From assembly GCA_964424035.1 (NCBI GenBank), contig CAYRHB010000054.1:1-23341 (forward strand): DNA of 23,341 nt, in the 5' to 3' direction. Below the pieces are notes generated by a model. That model saw nothing but the letters and a program-made list of their open reading frames with translations. It was not told where the DNA came from and made no database searches. The stretch is from Leptolinea sp964424035 (GTDB lineage: Bacteria > Chloroflexota > Anaerolineae > Anaerolineales > Anaerolineaceae). Shown in pieces: positions 1-7,032 of this stretch (its first letter is position 1; every line of letters begins with the position of its first letter). A program made the translations under genes and the position numbers.

Positions 1-166
1 ATACCGTTCCAGGCCGGATCGCCAACGGGGATTGTTCCAAAGATCGTGCCACACATGGCGCCTGCTCTGCGCGTCACCAATAGGCGAGCGTAAAAGGTGG
101 GGGCCATTTCCCCCCCCCGGGTTATCCCACGGGGGGACCCCCCCCCCCGGGCAAACTTTAAAAACC
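1..166. other. Low-complexity, probably unreliable sequence at the window edge
   Basis: This stretch has a run of 9 C (110-118) followed by GGG, then a run of 11 C (138-148) followed by GGG, plus further G and A runs. Nothing like it occurs elsewhere in the window. The downstream SDR loses all family resemblance on entering it, and no Rossmann glycine motif can be found in any frame. It looks like poor-quality read sequence or a misjoined contig end rather than biology. Bases 1-100 are open in more than one frame but give no recognisable product. Confidence 0.6.
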
Positions 167-688
167 CTGGGGCGCCTGGACACTCTCATAAACAATGCCG
201 GCGTGATGCTGCTCGGAAATATCCAGGGGGCGGATACGGATGAATGGGAACGCATGATCGACATCAACCTGAAGGGGTTATTGTATGTTTCGCATGCCGC
301 GCTTCCACATCTGCTCCAGGCTGCCGCGGATTCTCCCCGCAGGGTATCTGACCTGATCAATATCAGTTCCGTTGCCGGCCGGCGTGCCCGTGTTGGCGCA
401 GGCGTTTACAATGCCACCAAATTTGGCGTTGTGGCCATCACCGAATCGTTGCGCCAGGAAGTGACCAGCAAGCACGTCCGGATTTCGGTTGTGGAACCGG
501 GTGTTGTAGCCACGGAATTGACAGACCACATGAAGTCTGAAATACGTGAACAAACCATGAAACCCTTTGCCGGGATCACCCCCCTTGAATCCGAAGATAT
601 CGCCGACATCATCTCCTTCATTGTCACGCGTCCCTGGCGGTCTGCCATCAATGAAGTCATGGTACGTCCCACCGAGCAATCCTTCTAA
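32..688 (+). CDS. SDR-family oxidoreductase, N-terminus missing
   Basis: C-terminal two thirds of a short-chain dehydrogenase/reductase. Family resemblance begins near base 167 (LGRLDTLINNAG). The NNAG motif, a catalytic Ser in INISS, the YNATK active site (YxxxK) and the VEPG segment follow in the normal order to a TAA at 686-688. The N-terminal cofactor motif TGxxxGIG and about 75 residues are absent. The reading frame is open upstream, but its translation is Pro/Gly/Arg-rich and unlike an SDR. The TTG at 32 is only the first possible start and is not convincing. I treat it as a real gene whose 5' part is lost to poor sequence or a misjoin; a genuine truncated pseudogene is less likely. Substrate unknown. 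It converges on the serine hydrolase gene. Confidence 0.7.
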   Translation: MFQRSCHTWRLLCASPIGERKRWGPFPPPGLSHGGTPPPGQTLKTLGRLDTLINNAGVMLLGNIQGADTDEWERMIDINLKGLLYVSHAALPHLLQAAADSPRRVSDLINISSVAGRRARVGAGVYNATKFGVVAITESLRQEVTSKHVRISVVEPGVVATELTDHMKSEIREQTMKPFAGITPLESEDIADIISFIVTRPWRSAINEVMVRPTEQSF

Positions 689-713
689 AACAGGTACCCC
701 CAAGAAATAGATC

Positions 714-743
714 GACCGCCCCTAGTTTATAAGGGAGGCGGTC
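714..743. terminator. Hairpin between convergent genes
   Basis: Arms GACCGCC (714-720) and GGCGGTC (737-743) pair perfectly. The stem can extend inward through CCT/AGG past a bulged A. It lies between the convergent SDR and serine hydrolase genes and contains the hydrolase stop codon (722-724). It is followed on the plus side only by a loose T-rich run (ATTTCTATTT), so it is a moderate bidirectional terminator candidate. Confidence 0.45.
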
Positions 744-2347
744 ATTTCTATTTCCGAAGCGACCTTTCCGGTAAACAGGGTTTTCAAATTCAGGCGAATA
801 TGGTCACCCTCAAACCGGCCGGTCTGCAGCATGCGGGTGACATAGTCGGTGGGAACCTGTTCCAGTTCAAAGGTTGAAGCATCCAACCAGCGGCCTTTCA
901 AACCGACCACTGAGAAACCCAGCACCGGATCTGCCACACGGGATAACCGGTACAGATCATCCAGTCCCCCGGTGCAATCATCGGTCACCAAGGTTCCATG
1001 GTCGTCCTGCGGACGGGTGATCTTGACATTGAATGTATCTTCCCCGGCCTGGAAGGAAAAGGTCAGGGTCGTAACACCGTCTTCCAGAAGATACGTGTTA
1101 CCGGACAATTGCGTGGCTATTTCCGGAAGAACCGGTACCGGTTTCCTCACCGGATTGTTTATCGCCACAATGATTTCACGCAACCGGCGTGATGAATCCG
1201 TTGTACCTTTTGCCAGGGGCGCGTCCAGTTTTACAGAGGGAACGATATAATCGCGCATCAATTTATACGGAACATCAAAGACATCATCATCGTATCCGCC
1301 GGTGAATACAGCCACCAGATCCATTTCCGGGATCACAAACACATACTGGCCGCCATATCCGTGCACAGAGTATCCGCCAAAGCCGTTCATCCAGAAGAAA
1401 TATCCGTAGCCATCCTGCTCGGCTGCGTTGATCTGGATTCCCCTGGTTTCGATACATTTCCGGGTCGAACGCTCCACCCAGTCCACCGGGACCACCTGTT
1501 TCCCGTTCCAGTTCCCCCGCTTCAGGTAAAGGTAACCAAATCGGGCCATATCTTCGGCCTTCAAACGCAGCCATGAATTTCCAAAATTGATCCCGTTTTG
1601 ATCCTCTCCCCAGTCATACGGAGATATCCCCAGCGGGTTGAAAAGCTTTTCAGCGGCATAATCAACCAGTTTCCTGCCGATCACCTTCTGCAGAATCGCC
1701 GCAATCGTATGCGAAGCTCCGGAGGAGTACATGAATACCGTACCGGGGTCATACAACATGGTATTTGCCGGATTGGCCAGAAAAATCTCCACCCAATCCA
1801 CCGGCGCGGGCTTGTATGGATTGGGTGAAACCGGGAATACATGCCCCGTACTCATGGTCAACAGGTGTTCGATGGTCAGTTTCTCCAGGTTGGCAACCGG
1901 GTTCCTGTCATACATCTCAGGAAAGAAATCCAGTACCTTCCGGTCAACCCCTTGAATATACCCCTCTGCAATGGCGATCCCCATTAATGTCGAGGTGATA
2001 CTCTTGGTACCGGAAAAAAGAATGTGTGGCAGGGTCCGGTTGAAGGGCGCGAAATGTGCTTCGGTCACTAGCGTTCCATTGCGGATCAATAGGAAGCTGT
2101 GAACATGGGGCGTCTCGTTGATGACATGCTCCAGCATGGCAAGAATGCCCCTTGAATCGATCCCCTGCTCATCAGGGCTTGAACTCCGCCATTCATCCCC
2201 GGGGAACCCGGTCATCTGCCGTGAAGGCACTGTCCGGCGAAAGAACGGGTCGGAATTAAACAACAATCCGGCCCCTACCAGTCCAGAAAGTTGAAGGAAT
2301 TCCCGCCTGGTCATTCCTTTTTGCCATCTCGTGAGGCGTTCTTTCAC
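722..2347 (-). CDS. Tat-exported serine hydrolase (class C beta-lactamase / esterase fold)
   Basis: 541-residue penicillin-binding-protein-like serine hydrolase, probably a periplasmic or surface esterase or peptidase. The N-terminus carries a twin-arginine motif TRREFLQ (residues 13-19) followed by a short hydrophobic segment, so export in folded form is likely. The catalytic SxxK is SGTK (112-115). The second motif is Y207-S-S where many relatives have YxN, and the third is HGYGG near 329-333. About 170 C-terminal residues form an extra domain I cannot name. Start: GTG at 2347 has AGAGG eight bases upstream, whereas the internal ATG (residue 12) has GGA directly abutting it. The aminotransferase gene ends 71 bases upstream on the same strand, so the two may be cotranscribed. 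True beta-lactamase activity is not implied. Confidence 0.87.
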   Translation of the reverse strand: MKERLTRWQKGMTRREFLQLSGLVGAGLLFNSDPFFRRTVPSRQMTGFPGDEWRSSSPDEQGIDSRGILAMLEHVINETPHVHSFLLIRNGTLVTEAHFAPFNRTLPHILFSGTKSITSTLMGIAIAEGYIQGVDRKVLDFFPEMYDRNPVANLEKLTIEHLLTMSTGHVFPVSPNPYKPAPVDWVEIFLANPANTMLYDPGTVFMYSSGASHTIAAILQKVIGRKLVDYAAEKLFNPLGISPYDWGEDQNGINFGNSWLRLKAEDMARFGYLYLKRGNWNGKQVVPVDWVERSTRKCIETRGIQINAAEQDGYGYFFWMNGFGGYSVHGYGGQYVFVIPEMDLVAVFTGGYDDDVFDVPYKLMRDYIVPSVKLDAPLAKGTTDSSRRLREIIVAINNPVRKPVPVLPEIATQLSGNTYLLEDGVTTLTFSFQAGEDTFNVKITRPQDDHGTLVTDDCTGGLDDLYRLSRVADPVLGFSVVGLKGRWLDASTFELEQVPTDYVTRMLQTGRFEGDHIRLNLKTLFTGKVASEIEMTASLIN

Positions 2348-2418
2348 GTGAAATGCCTCTGGAAATCAAGCTCCAACGCTGAAATTTAAAGCAGGCAAAA
2401 CAGACTGAATGCCCGCGC

Positions 2419-3588
2419 TTATCCGGCTGCGAAAATCCTGACCGCTGCCGCGGTGCCGGTACCGGGTTCAAACGTATGACCACAGGCCGCCAGACCTGTC
2501 TCTATAGCGCCCAGGGTGGCGAGAACATCACCCTGTGTGACCGCACCCATGTGTCCAATACGGAAATACTCGTTCTTGATATCAGCATGCAGACCACCAG
2601 CCAGGGTAACCCCTGCCCTGCCAATGGCCGGGATGAGGTCGCTTCCGGTAACTCCTGCCGGGAAGCGCGGCGCCGTCATGGTATGAGCAGCAATGTTATC
2701 GCTCAGCGGAACCTGCCTCAGGTCAAGGGCCGTAATTCCTGCCTTGATCGCCCTGCTTACCTGAACATGGCGGGTAAAGCGAGCTTCCAAACCTTCCTGT
2801 AGGATCTGACCCAGGCTGACATTTAACGCAAAAATTAAATTCACAGCCGGAGTTCCAAAATAGGCGGTCTTGCGGGCTTCATAAGCTTCCATTACCGGCA
2901 GCCAGTTGGTCCAATCGGCATAATAACTTGCCACCGGTGTTTTCCGGGATTTAAAAGCGGATATGGCACGGGGCGAAGCAACCAGCAAAGCCAGCCCGGG
3001 CGGCACCCCCACCGCTTTTTGTGAAGCCGTGAAAGCCAGGTCAACCCCCCAGGCATCCATATTCAATTCTTCGCCTGCCACTGAGCAGACTCCATCAACA
3101 ATGACCAGCGCACCGTAGCGTTGCCCCAGAGCGGATAAACCTTTAACATCCGCCAGTACACCGGTGGAGGTGTCCACATGGGTAATGGTCATCAGTTTGA
3201 ATGTCCCGGATTTTAATGCCGTTTCCACATCATTCAATGTGGGATGTCCGCCGGGGGAGGTTCTTACATGTGTAACCTTTGCTCCATAACGTTCCAGGAT
3301 TGTGCCGATGCGGTCGCCAAAATAACCGGTATTGATCACCAGTGCGTTATCCCCGGGTTCCACCAGATTGGCACAGGCAGTATCCATCCCCAGGGTGCCC
3401 GTCCCGGCCAGGACAAATGGTTGACCCTGCGCGCATTGGAAAAGGGTACGGGTCCGCTCCAGTGCCTGACCAAATGCCTCAATAAAATTCGGCGCCAGGT
3501 GGCCGGTGGTTGGAGCACCCAGGGCAGCCAAAACAGCCGGATCAAATTCGATTGGTCCGGGGATCATGAGCAATGACCGGTTTTTCAT
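2419..3588 (-). CDS. Class V aminotransferase (alanine-glyoxylate / serine-pyruvate type)
   Basis: 389-residue fold-type I PLP enzyme of the alanine-glyoxylate/serine-pyruvate/serine-glyoxylate aminotransferase group. It begins with the family signature MIPGP followed by an N-terminal TGH segment. It has AGTGT at the cofactor phosphate region, H137-V-D-T-S-T-G, Asp165 (VDG) for the pyridine nitrogen, and Lys191 in TASQKAVG as the Schiff-base lysine. Length is normal. Start: ATG at 3588 has AGAGGA seven bases upstream; a TTG seven codons earlier is less likely because the ribosome site would fall inside the gene. Likely role is transfer of amino groups between small 2-oxo acids and Ala or Ser (photorespiration-like or serine metabolism); the exact donor cannot be read from sequence. 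The serine hydrolase gene lies just downstream. Confidence 0.92.
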   Translation of the reverse strand: MKNRSLLMIPGPIEFDPAVLAALGAPTTGHLAPNFIEAFGQALERTRTLFQCAQGQPFVLAGTGTLGMDTACANLVEPGDNALVINTGYFGDRIGTILERYGAKVTHVRTSPGGHPTLNDVETALKSGTFKLMTITHVDTSTGVLADVKGLSALGQRYGALVIVDGVCSVAGEELNMDAWGVDLAFTASQKAVGVPPGLALLVASPRAISAFKSRKTPVASYYADWTNWLPVMEAYEARKTAYFGTPAVNLIFALNVSLGQILQEGLEARFTRHVQVSRAIKAGITALDLRQVPLSDNIAAHTMTAPRFPAGVTGSDLIPAIGRAGVTLAGGLHADIKNEYFRIGHMGAVTQGDVLATLGAIETGLAACGHTFEPGTGTAAAVRIFAAG

Positions 3589-3615
3589 TTTTGTCCTCTT
3601 TACCCACAAATATAT

Positions 3616-3628
3616 CCGGAATTTCCGG
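3616..3628. promoter_or_regulatory. 13-bp palindrome upstream of the aminotransferase
   Basis: CCGGAA-T-TTCCGG is a perfect 6-1-6 palindrome located 27 bases before the ATG at 3588. A minus-strand TATAAT (plus coordinates 3673-3678) could act as the -10, placing the palindrome in the leader as an operator or small hairpin. No clear -35 or cognate regulator is visible. Confidence 0.35.
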
Positions 3629-3715
3629 TTAAAACTTGATACTTTTTAATTATGGAGCATTTCCTAATTTGTATTATATTTCCCCGACTTATCGACCAAT
3701 AGTGCAATCTATCAT

Positions 3716-3755
3716 AAAAAAACGGGAGAGTTGCATAAATGAACTCTCCCGTTTT
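3716..3755 (-). terminator. Strong intrinsic terminator of the fur-prx operon
   Basis: A 14-bp perfect stem (3719-3732 with 3742-3755; core ACGGGAGAGTT/AACTCTCCCGT) has a 9-base loop. On the minus strand the stem is followed by a T run, since bases 3716-3722 are all A on plus. It begins 13 bases after the peroxiredoxin stop codon. On the plus strand only the T residues within the stem follow, so the main direction is minus. Confidence 0.88.
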
Positions 3756-3768
3756 GCCAGACACAGGC

Positions 3769-4482
3769 TTATTTCTTCAACACCGCATCCAGAACTTTCT
3801 CTTTGGCAATTGGTTTCGTGCAGAAGAACCAATCATAGCATGTCATATCCTTCTTATTATCCATACGTTCTTTGGCTACACCGCAGGAACCGGCAGTGGG
3901 GACGATCACATCATCGCCGGGCTGCCAATCAGCCGGAGTGGCAATGGAGAAGGCATCCGCCGCCTGCATGGCCACCAGCGCACGGTACAGCTCGTCAAAG
4001 TTGCGGCCGAGGCTGAGCGGGTAATAGATGATGGCACGGATGATCCCCTTGGGATCGATGAAAAATACCGCCCGTACTGCCTTGGTGTTGCTTTCACCGG
4101 GCTGGATCATGCCATATTTTTTTGCGACTTCCATGGTAATGTCTTCGATCAACGGGAATTTGACCTCAACATCCTTCATGCCTTTGTATTCGATCTTTTC
4201 CTTGATTGTGCGCAGCCAGGCAATATGGCTGTACAGGCCGTCAACTGACAGACCGACCAGTTTGCAGTTTGCTTTGGCAAATTTCTCTTCCAGTGAGGCA
4301 AAGGTCATAAATTCAGATGTGCACACAGGTGTAAAATCGGCGGGATGGCTGAAAAGAATGACCCAGCTGCCTTTGTAATCAGCGGGGAAATTGATCTCCC
4401 CCTGGGTGGTGACCGCCTTGAATTCCGGTGCTTTATCTCCGATGCGGGGCATGGGAATGATTTGGGATTCTGTTGTTTCCAT
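3769..4482 (-). CDS. Peroxiredoxin, Prx6 / archaeal-type
   Basis: 237-residue thiol peroxidase reducing H2O2 and organic hydroperoxides in the cytoplasm. The peroxidatic cysteine is Cys54 in PADFTPVCTSE, within the diagnostic PxxxTxxC motif. The long C-terminal domain (after about residue 165) is that of the Prx6 class. It carries Cys200, Cys215 and Cys221, the region where archaeal homologues such as the Aeropyrum enzyme place extra cysteines that form disulfides with the peroxidatic one. It may therefore work as a 2-Cys enzyme despite its 1-Cys-like class. The gene starts one base after the stop region of the Fur-family gene with AGGAGG inside that gene's last codons, so the two are translated from one message and controlled by the same operator. 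Well supported. Confidence 0.95.
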   Translation of the reverse strand: METTESQIIPMPRIGDKAPEFKAVTTQGEINFPADYKGSWVILFSHPADFTPVCTSEFMTFASLEEKFAKANCKLVGLSVDGLYSHIAWLRTIKEKIEYKGMKDVEVKFPLIEDITMEVAKKYGMIQPGESNTKAVRAVFFIDPKGIIRAIIYYPLSLGRNFDELYRALVAMQAADAFSIATPADWQPGDDVIVPTAGSCGVAKERMDNKKDMTCYDWFFCTKPIAKEKVLDAVLKK

Positions 4483-4483
4483 T

Positions 4484-4942
4484 TTATTCCTCCTGTTTGG
4501 TTATATACGGTTTGTTATTGTTGGTTTGACATTCAGGGCACAACCCGTAATACAGAATGCGGGCTCCCCGTAAAACATAACCTGATGTGCGGCTCACTTC
4601 ATCCTGCAACTGCGCGACAACATCTGACGGCATATCAATGATCTTGTGGCAGATGATGCAGGCCAGATTGATATGTGGTGAAGTATCCGCGTCAAAGTGC
4701 ACCCGGCCGTCACCAGCCGGCCCCAGCGTGGTTATTACTCCCAGTCCTACCAGGGTATCGAGGGTGTTGTATACCGTTGCCAGGGAAAGGGATGGGTACT
4801 GCTCTCGAATTTCATCAAAGATCATCGTGGCAGTGGGATGTGCTTCTGTTTCGCTGAGCAATTTACAGATGGCAATCCGCTGAGGTGTGATCCGCATGCC
4901 AGCCATTTTGAGAGATTGGGTAAGGGTGTCAGTAGTTGTCAT
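4484..4942 (-). CDS. Fur-family repressor, PerR-like
   Basis: 152-residue metal-dependent repressor. The winged-helix DNA-binding half includes RITPQR (17-22) and the recognition helix LSLATVYNTL (52-61). The C-terminal half has two CxxC pairs, Cys95/Cys98 and Cys135/Cys138, forming the structural zinc site. By alignment to Bacillus PerR, His35, Asp84, His90 and Asp103 match four of its five regulatory-metal ligands (His37, Asp85, His91, Asp104); the fifth, His93, appears to be Asn92 here. Linkage to peroxiredoxin and the operator over its own promoter point to peroxide sensing and autoregulation rather than iron homeostasis. Fur or Zur function cannot be excluded from sequence alone. Confidence 0.93.
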   Translation of the reverse strand: MTTTDTLTQSLKMAGMRITPQRIAICKLLSETEAHPTATMIFDEIREQYPSLSLATVYNTLDTLVGLGVITTLGPAGDGRVHFDADTSPHINLACIICHKIIDMPSDVVAQLQDEVSRTSGYVLRGARILYYGLCPECQTNNNKPYITKQEE

Positions 4943-4963
4943 ATTATTAGAATTATTCTTTAT

Positions 4964-4978
4964 TGATAATCATTATAA
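4964..4978. promoter_or_regulatory. Fur/Per-box-like operator over the fur-prx promoter
   Basis: The 15-mer TGATAATCATTATAA is one mismatch from the 7-1-7 Fur core TGATAATNATTATCA. Read on the opposite strand it is also one mismatch from the Bacillus Per box TTATAATNATTATAA. It covers the -10 element of the fur-prx promoter, a classic position for repression by occlusion. Confidence 0.8.
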
Positions 4979-4999
4979 TTATTTTTAATAAATTGTCAA
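4972..4999 (-). promoter_or_regulatory. Near-consensus sigma70-type promoter of fur-prx
   Basis: On the minus strand TTGACA (plus 4994-4999) and TATAAT (plus 4972-4977) are separated by 16 bases. Both hexamers match the consensus exactly, in an A+T-rich setting. The -10 lies inside the Fur/Per-like operator. Predicted start is near 4965, giving a leader of about 23 bases. Confidence 0.85.
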
Positions 5000-5158
5000 T
5001 ACCTGTCCAATTAATCGTGATTGCAAATTCCAATACCGCACAGGAATCCTCCATGGATCCAATCTGTCAGGTACAATAAATGGCATTCAGGAAGAGAAAC
5101 CAGAATTGCCGGTTTGTCGGGGTTCATGAAGCTGTCGAACACCTGGGGACAGGTCTGT

Positions 5159-6712
5159 ATGGAAGATATTCAGATGTACTATCAGAAAGGGCTTGAATGT
5201 GTGGACCGCAAGGATTTCGGTCAGGCAGTCAGTCTTTTCCTTCAAGCGGCAGAAGGCGGATCACCGGAAGCCGGGTATTATCTTGGATTGAGTTACGAGT
5301 ACGGTCTTGGAGTTACGCAGAATTATTCCACCGCCGTTGACTGGTATCGTAAAGCCATTGAACACGGCGATACAGCATCAATGGTCAACCTGTCATTGAT
5401 GATGCTGCGCGGGAAGGGCATGCCGCCGGATCCTGAAAAAGCTTTCCACCTGGTCGAACAGGCGGCCATACGCGGGAACATGACAGCTGCCAACAACCTG
5501 GGTATGCGGTACCATCTGGGCGAAGGCACGGAGCCGGATATGGATCAAGCGGTTGGTTGGTACGAGAAAGCCGCCCGCTCCGGTGTGTCTGACGCGCAAT
5601 TTAATATGGGGAATGTATACCTTTACGGCGACGGGCGCCCAAAGGACATCAAAGCAGCCATCTACTGGTTTGAGCAGGCTGCCGCGCAGGATCAACCAAA
5701 TGCCCTTCATAACCTGGGGACCATCTTCTTTACCGGTGAAGAAATACCACCGGATTTTTCCCGCGCTTTCGAACTGTTCACCCGCGCCTCAGCCCTGGGG
5801 CAGGTGCTTGCCCAATACAAGTTGGGAATCTGTTTTGATATGGGGTTGGGAGTAAAACCGGACCAGAAAATGGCGTTTCACTGGTTTCGTACTGCAGCCG
5901 ACAACGGCCATATCGAAGCCATGGCCGATACCGGTATTCGGTACCGCAAAGGGCTGGGGGTCAGGCGCAATACAAAAAAAGCATTGAAATACCTGGAACG
6001 GGCAGCCATCTATGAACAACCCGTTGCTCTTGTCCATCTGGGGAGCATGTACCGCAGAGGGGAAGGCCTTCCCGTAGATGCAAAAAAAGCGTTTCTGTTC
6101 TACATGGCGGCAGCTGAGAGGGGCAACCATAAAGCCATGGAATTCCTGGGTTATTGCTACCGGATGGGGAATGGAGTGGAAAAAGACATCTCCAGAGCCA
6201 TTTACTGGTATGAGAAAGCCGCCGAAAACGGGGTGGTGGAGGCCATGTATTATCTCCACTGGTGCTACCGGGATGATATCTATCCGCCGGATTGGGAAAA
6301 TGCCAATTACTGGTTATGGGAAGCCATTAACCACGCTCACCCCAAAGCACAAAACACCCTGGGTTGTATGTACTACCGGGGGGAAGGTGTTGAACAGGAT
6401 TACCACCAGGCATATGTCTGGTTCCAACAGGCTGCCAGCCAGGGAAACAAAGACGGATTGCATAACATCGGCGATCTGTACTACGACGGGCTCGGTGTGG
6501 AACAGGACTACGCGGAGGCACTACGGTGGATGTTCAAGGCAGCCAGGGCAGGACATACCGGTGCGATGGCAAGAGTGGGTGAAATGTTGCTTCGCGGTCA
6601 GGGCGGCAGGAAGGATAAGACGACAGCCCTGATATGGTTAAGGAAAGCCGCAGGCCTTGGTAATGAAAGTGCGCGGATCACGCTTGAGGAAATGGGCCAG
6701 ACCATCGAATAA
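5159..6712 (+). CDS. Sel1-repeat (TPR-like) protein
   Basis: 517-residue alpha-solenoid made almost entirely of Sel1-like repeats. I count 13 full repeats of about 36 residues (pattern A-x-x-x-L-G-x-x-Y-x-x-G-x-G-V-x-x-D-x-x-x-A-x-x-W-x-x-x-A-A-x-x-G) preceded by an N-terminal half repeat. No signal peptide, membrane helix or catalytic domain is visible, so it is probably a cytoplasmic protein-interaction scaffold. Repeat 5 (GEEIPPD) and repeat 10 (YRDDIYPPD) deviate at the G-x-G turn. Start: ATG 5159 with AGG five bases upstream fits where the repeat begins; ATG 5126 is possible, and a TTG at 5021 would add an unrelated N-terminus. A TACAAT at 5072-5077 is a possible -10. Partner unknown; the downstream diguanylate cyclase is separated by 320 bases. 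Confidence 0.9.
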   Translation: MEDIQMYYQKGLECVDRKDFGQAVSLFLQAAEGGSPEAGYYLGLSYEYGLGVTQNYSTAVDWYRKAIEHGDTASMVNLSLMMLRGKGMPPDPEKAFHLVEQAAIRGNMTAANNLGMRYHLGEGTEPDMDQAVGWYEKAARSGVSDAQFNMGNVYLYGDGRPKDIKAAIYWFEQAAAQDQPNALHNLGTIFFTGEEIPPDFSRAFELFTRASALGQVLAQYKLGICFDMGLGVKPDQKMAFHWFRTAADNGHIEAMADTGIRYRKGLGVRRNTKKALKYLERAAIYEQPVALVHLGSMYRRGEGLPVDAKKAFLFYMAAAERGNHKAMEFLGYCYRMGNGVEKDISRAIYWYEKAAENGVVEAMYYLHWCYRDDIYPPDWENANYWLWEAINHAHPKAQNTLGCMYYRGEGVEQDYHQAYVWFQQAASQGNKDGLHNIGDLYYDGLGVEQDYAEALRWMFKAARAGHTGAMARVGEMLLRGQGGRKDKTTALIWLRKAAGLGNESARITLEEMGQTIE

Positions 6713-7032
6713 GGGTTTCCACTCTACACGACGGGTTGGACAGCCCCTGATCAGGGAACATGATTTTCCCTCAGGCTATGTTATTGTAGAATAACTAACC
6801 TTAATATAACCTTCACAAAATACTTATGGTATTTATATGCAATAACACTACAATGGACTGGAAGGGATAATAGATGGGGATGGGTTTAGTCTCATCTTGT
6901 ATTGTGAGGTCGGGTATCAAATTATGTCTTACATGAAAACCCGATTAGATACGGCAATTGGAAGTGCTGGCAATCTTGTTTTTTTCGATACTCCCTGAAA
7001 TGGAATCCCCCCTCCCGGGGAAGGAAGATCAC
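6713..7032. other. Intergenic region, 320 bases, no gene seen
   Basis: This A+T-rich gap contains overlapping hairpins just after the Sel1 stop: palindrome CCCTGATCAGGG, and AGGGAA/TTCCCT around CATGATT. Neither has a T run, so termination is uncertain. TTCACA at 6812-6817 with a TATATG 16 bases on is a weak promoter candidate for the GGDEF gene. I see no tRNA, no credible small ORF and no c-di-GMP riboswitch pattern. Confidence 0.5.

Noticed and set aside
278..703. Long minus-strand open frame opposite the left SDR
   Set aside because: It is antisense to a segment with clear SDR motifs (NNAG, YxxxK); its own translation matches nothing.
722..2347. Calling the serine hydrolase a resistance beta-lactamase
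   Set aside because: The family is broad, the second motif is YSS rather than YxN, and there is an extra C-terminal domain; esterase or peptidase activity is equally possible.
5789..6259. Minus-strand open frame inside the Sel1 gene
   Set aside because: The Sel1 repeats continue without break on the plus strand; the antisense frame reflects the repeated codon pattern.
5159..6712. The periodic sequence as a DNA repeat array or CRISPR
   Set aside because: The periodicity is at protein level (about 36 residues, 108 bases) with diverged DNA; there are no identical repeats or spacers.
6713..7032. c-di-GMP riboswitch upstream of the GGDEF gene
   Set aside because: I could not find the conserved GEMM core or its paired helices; only short hairpins are present.
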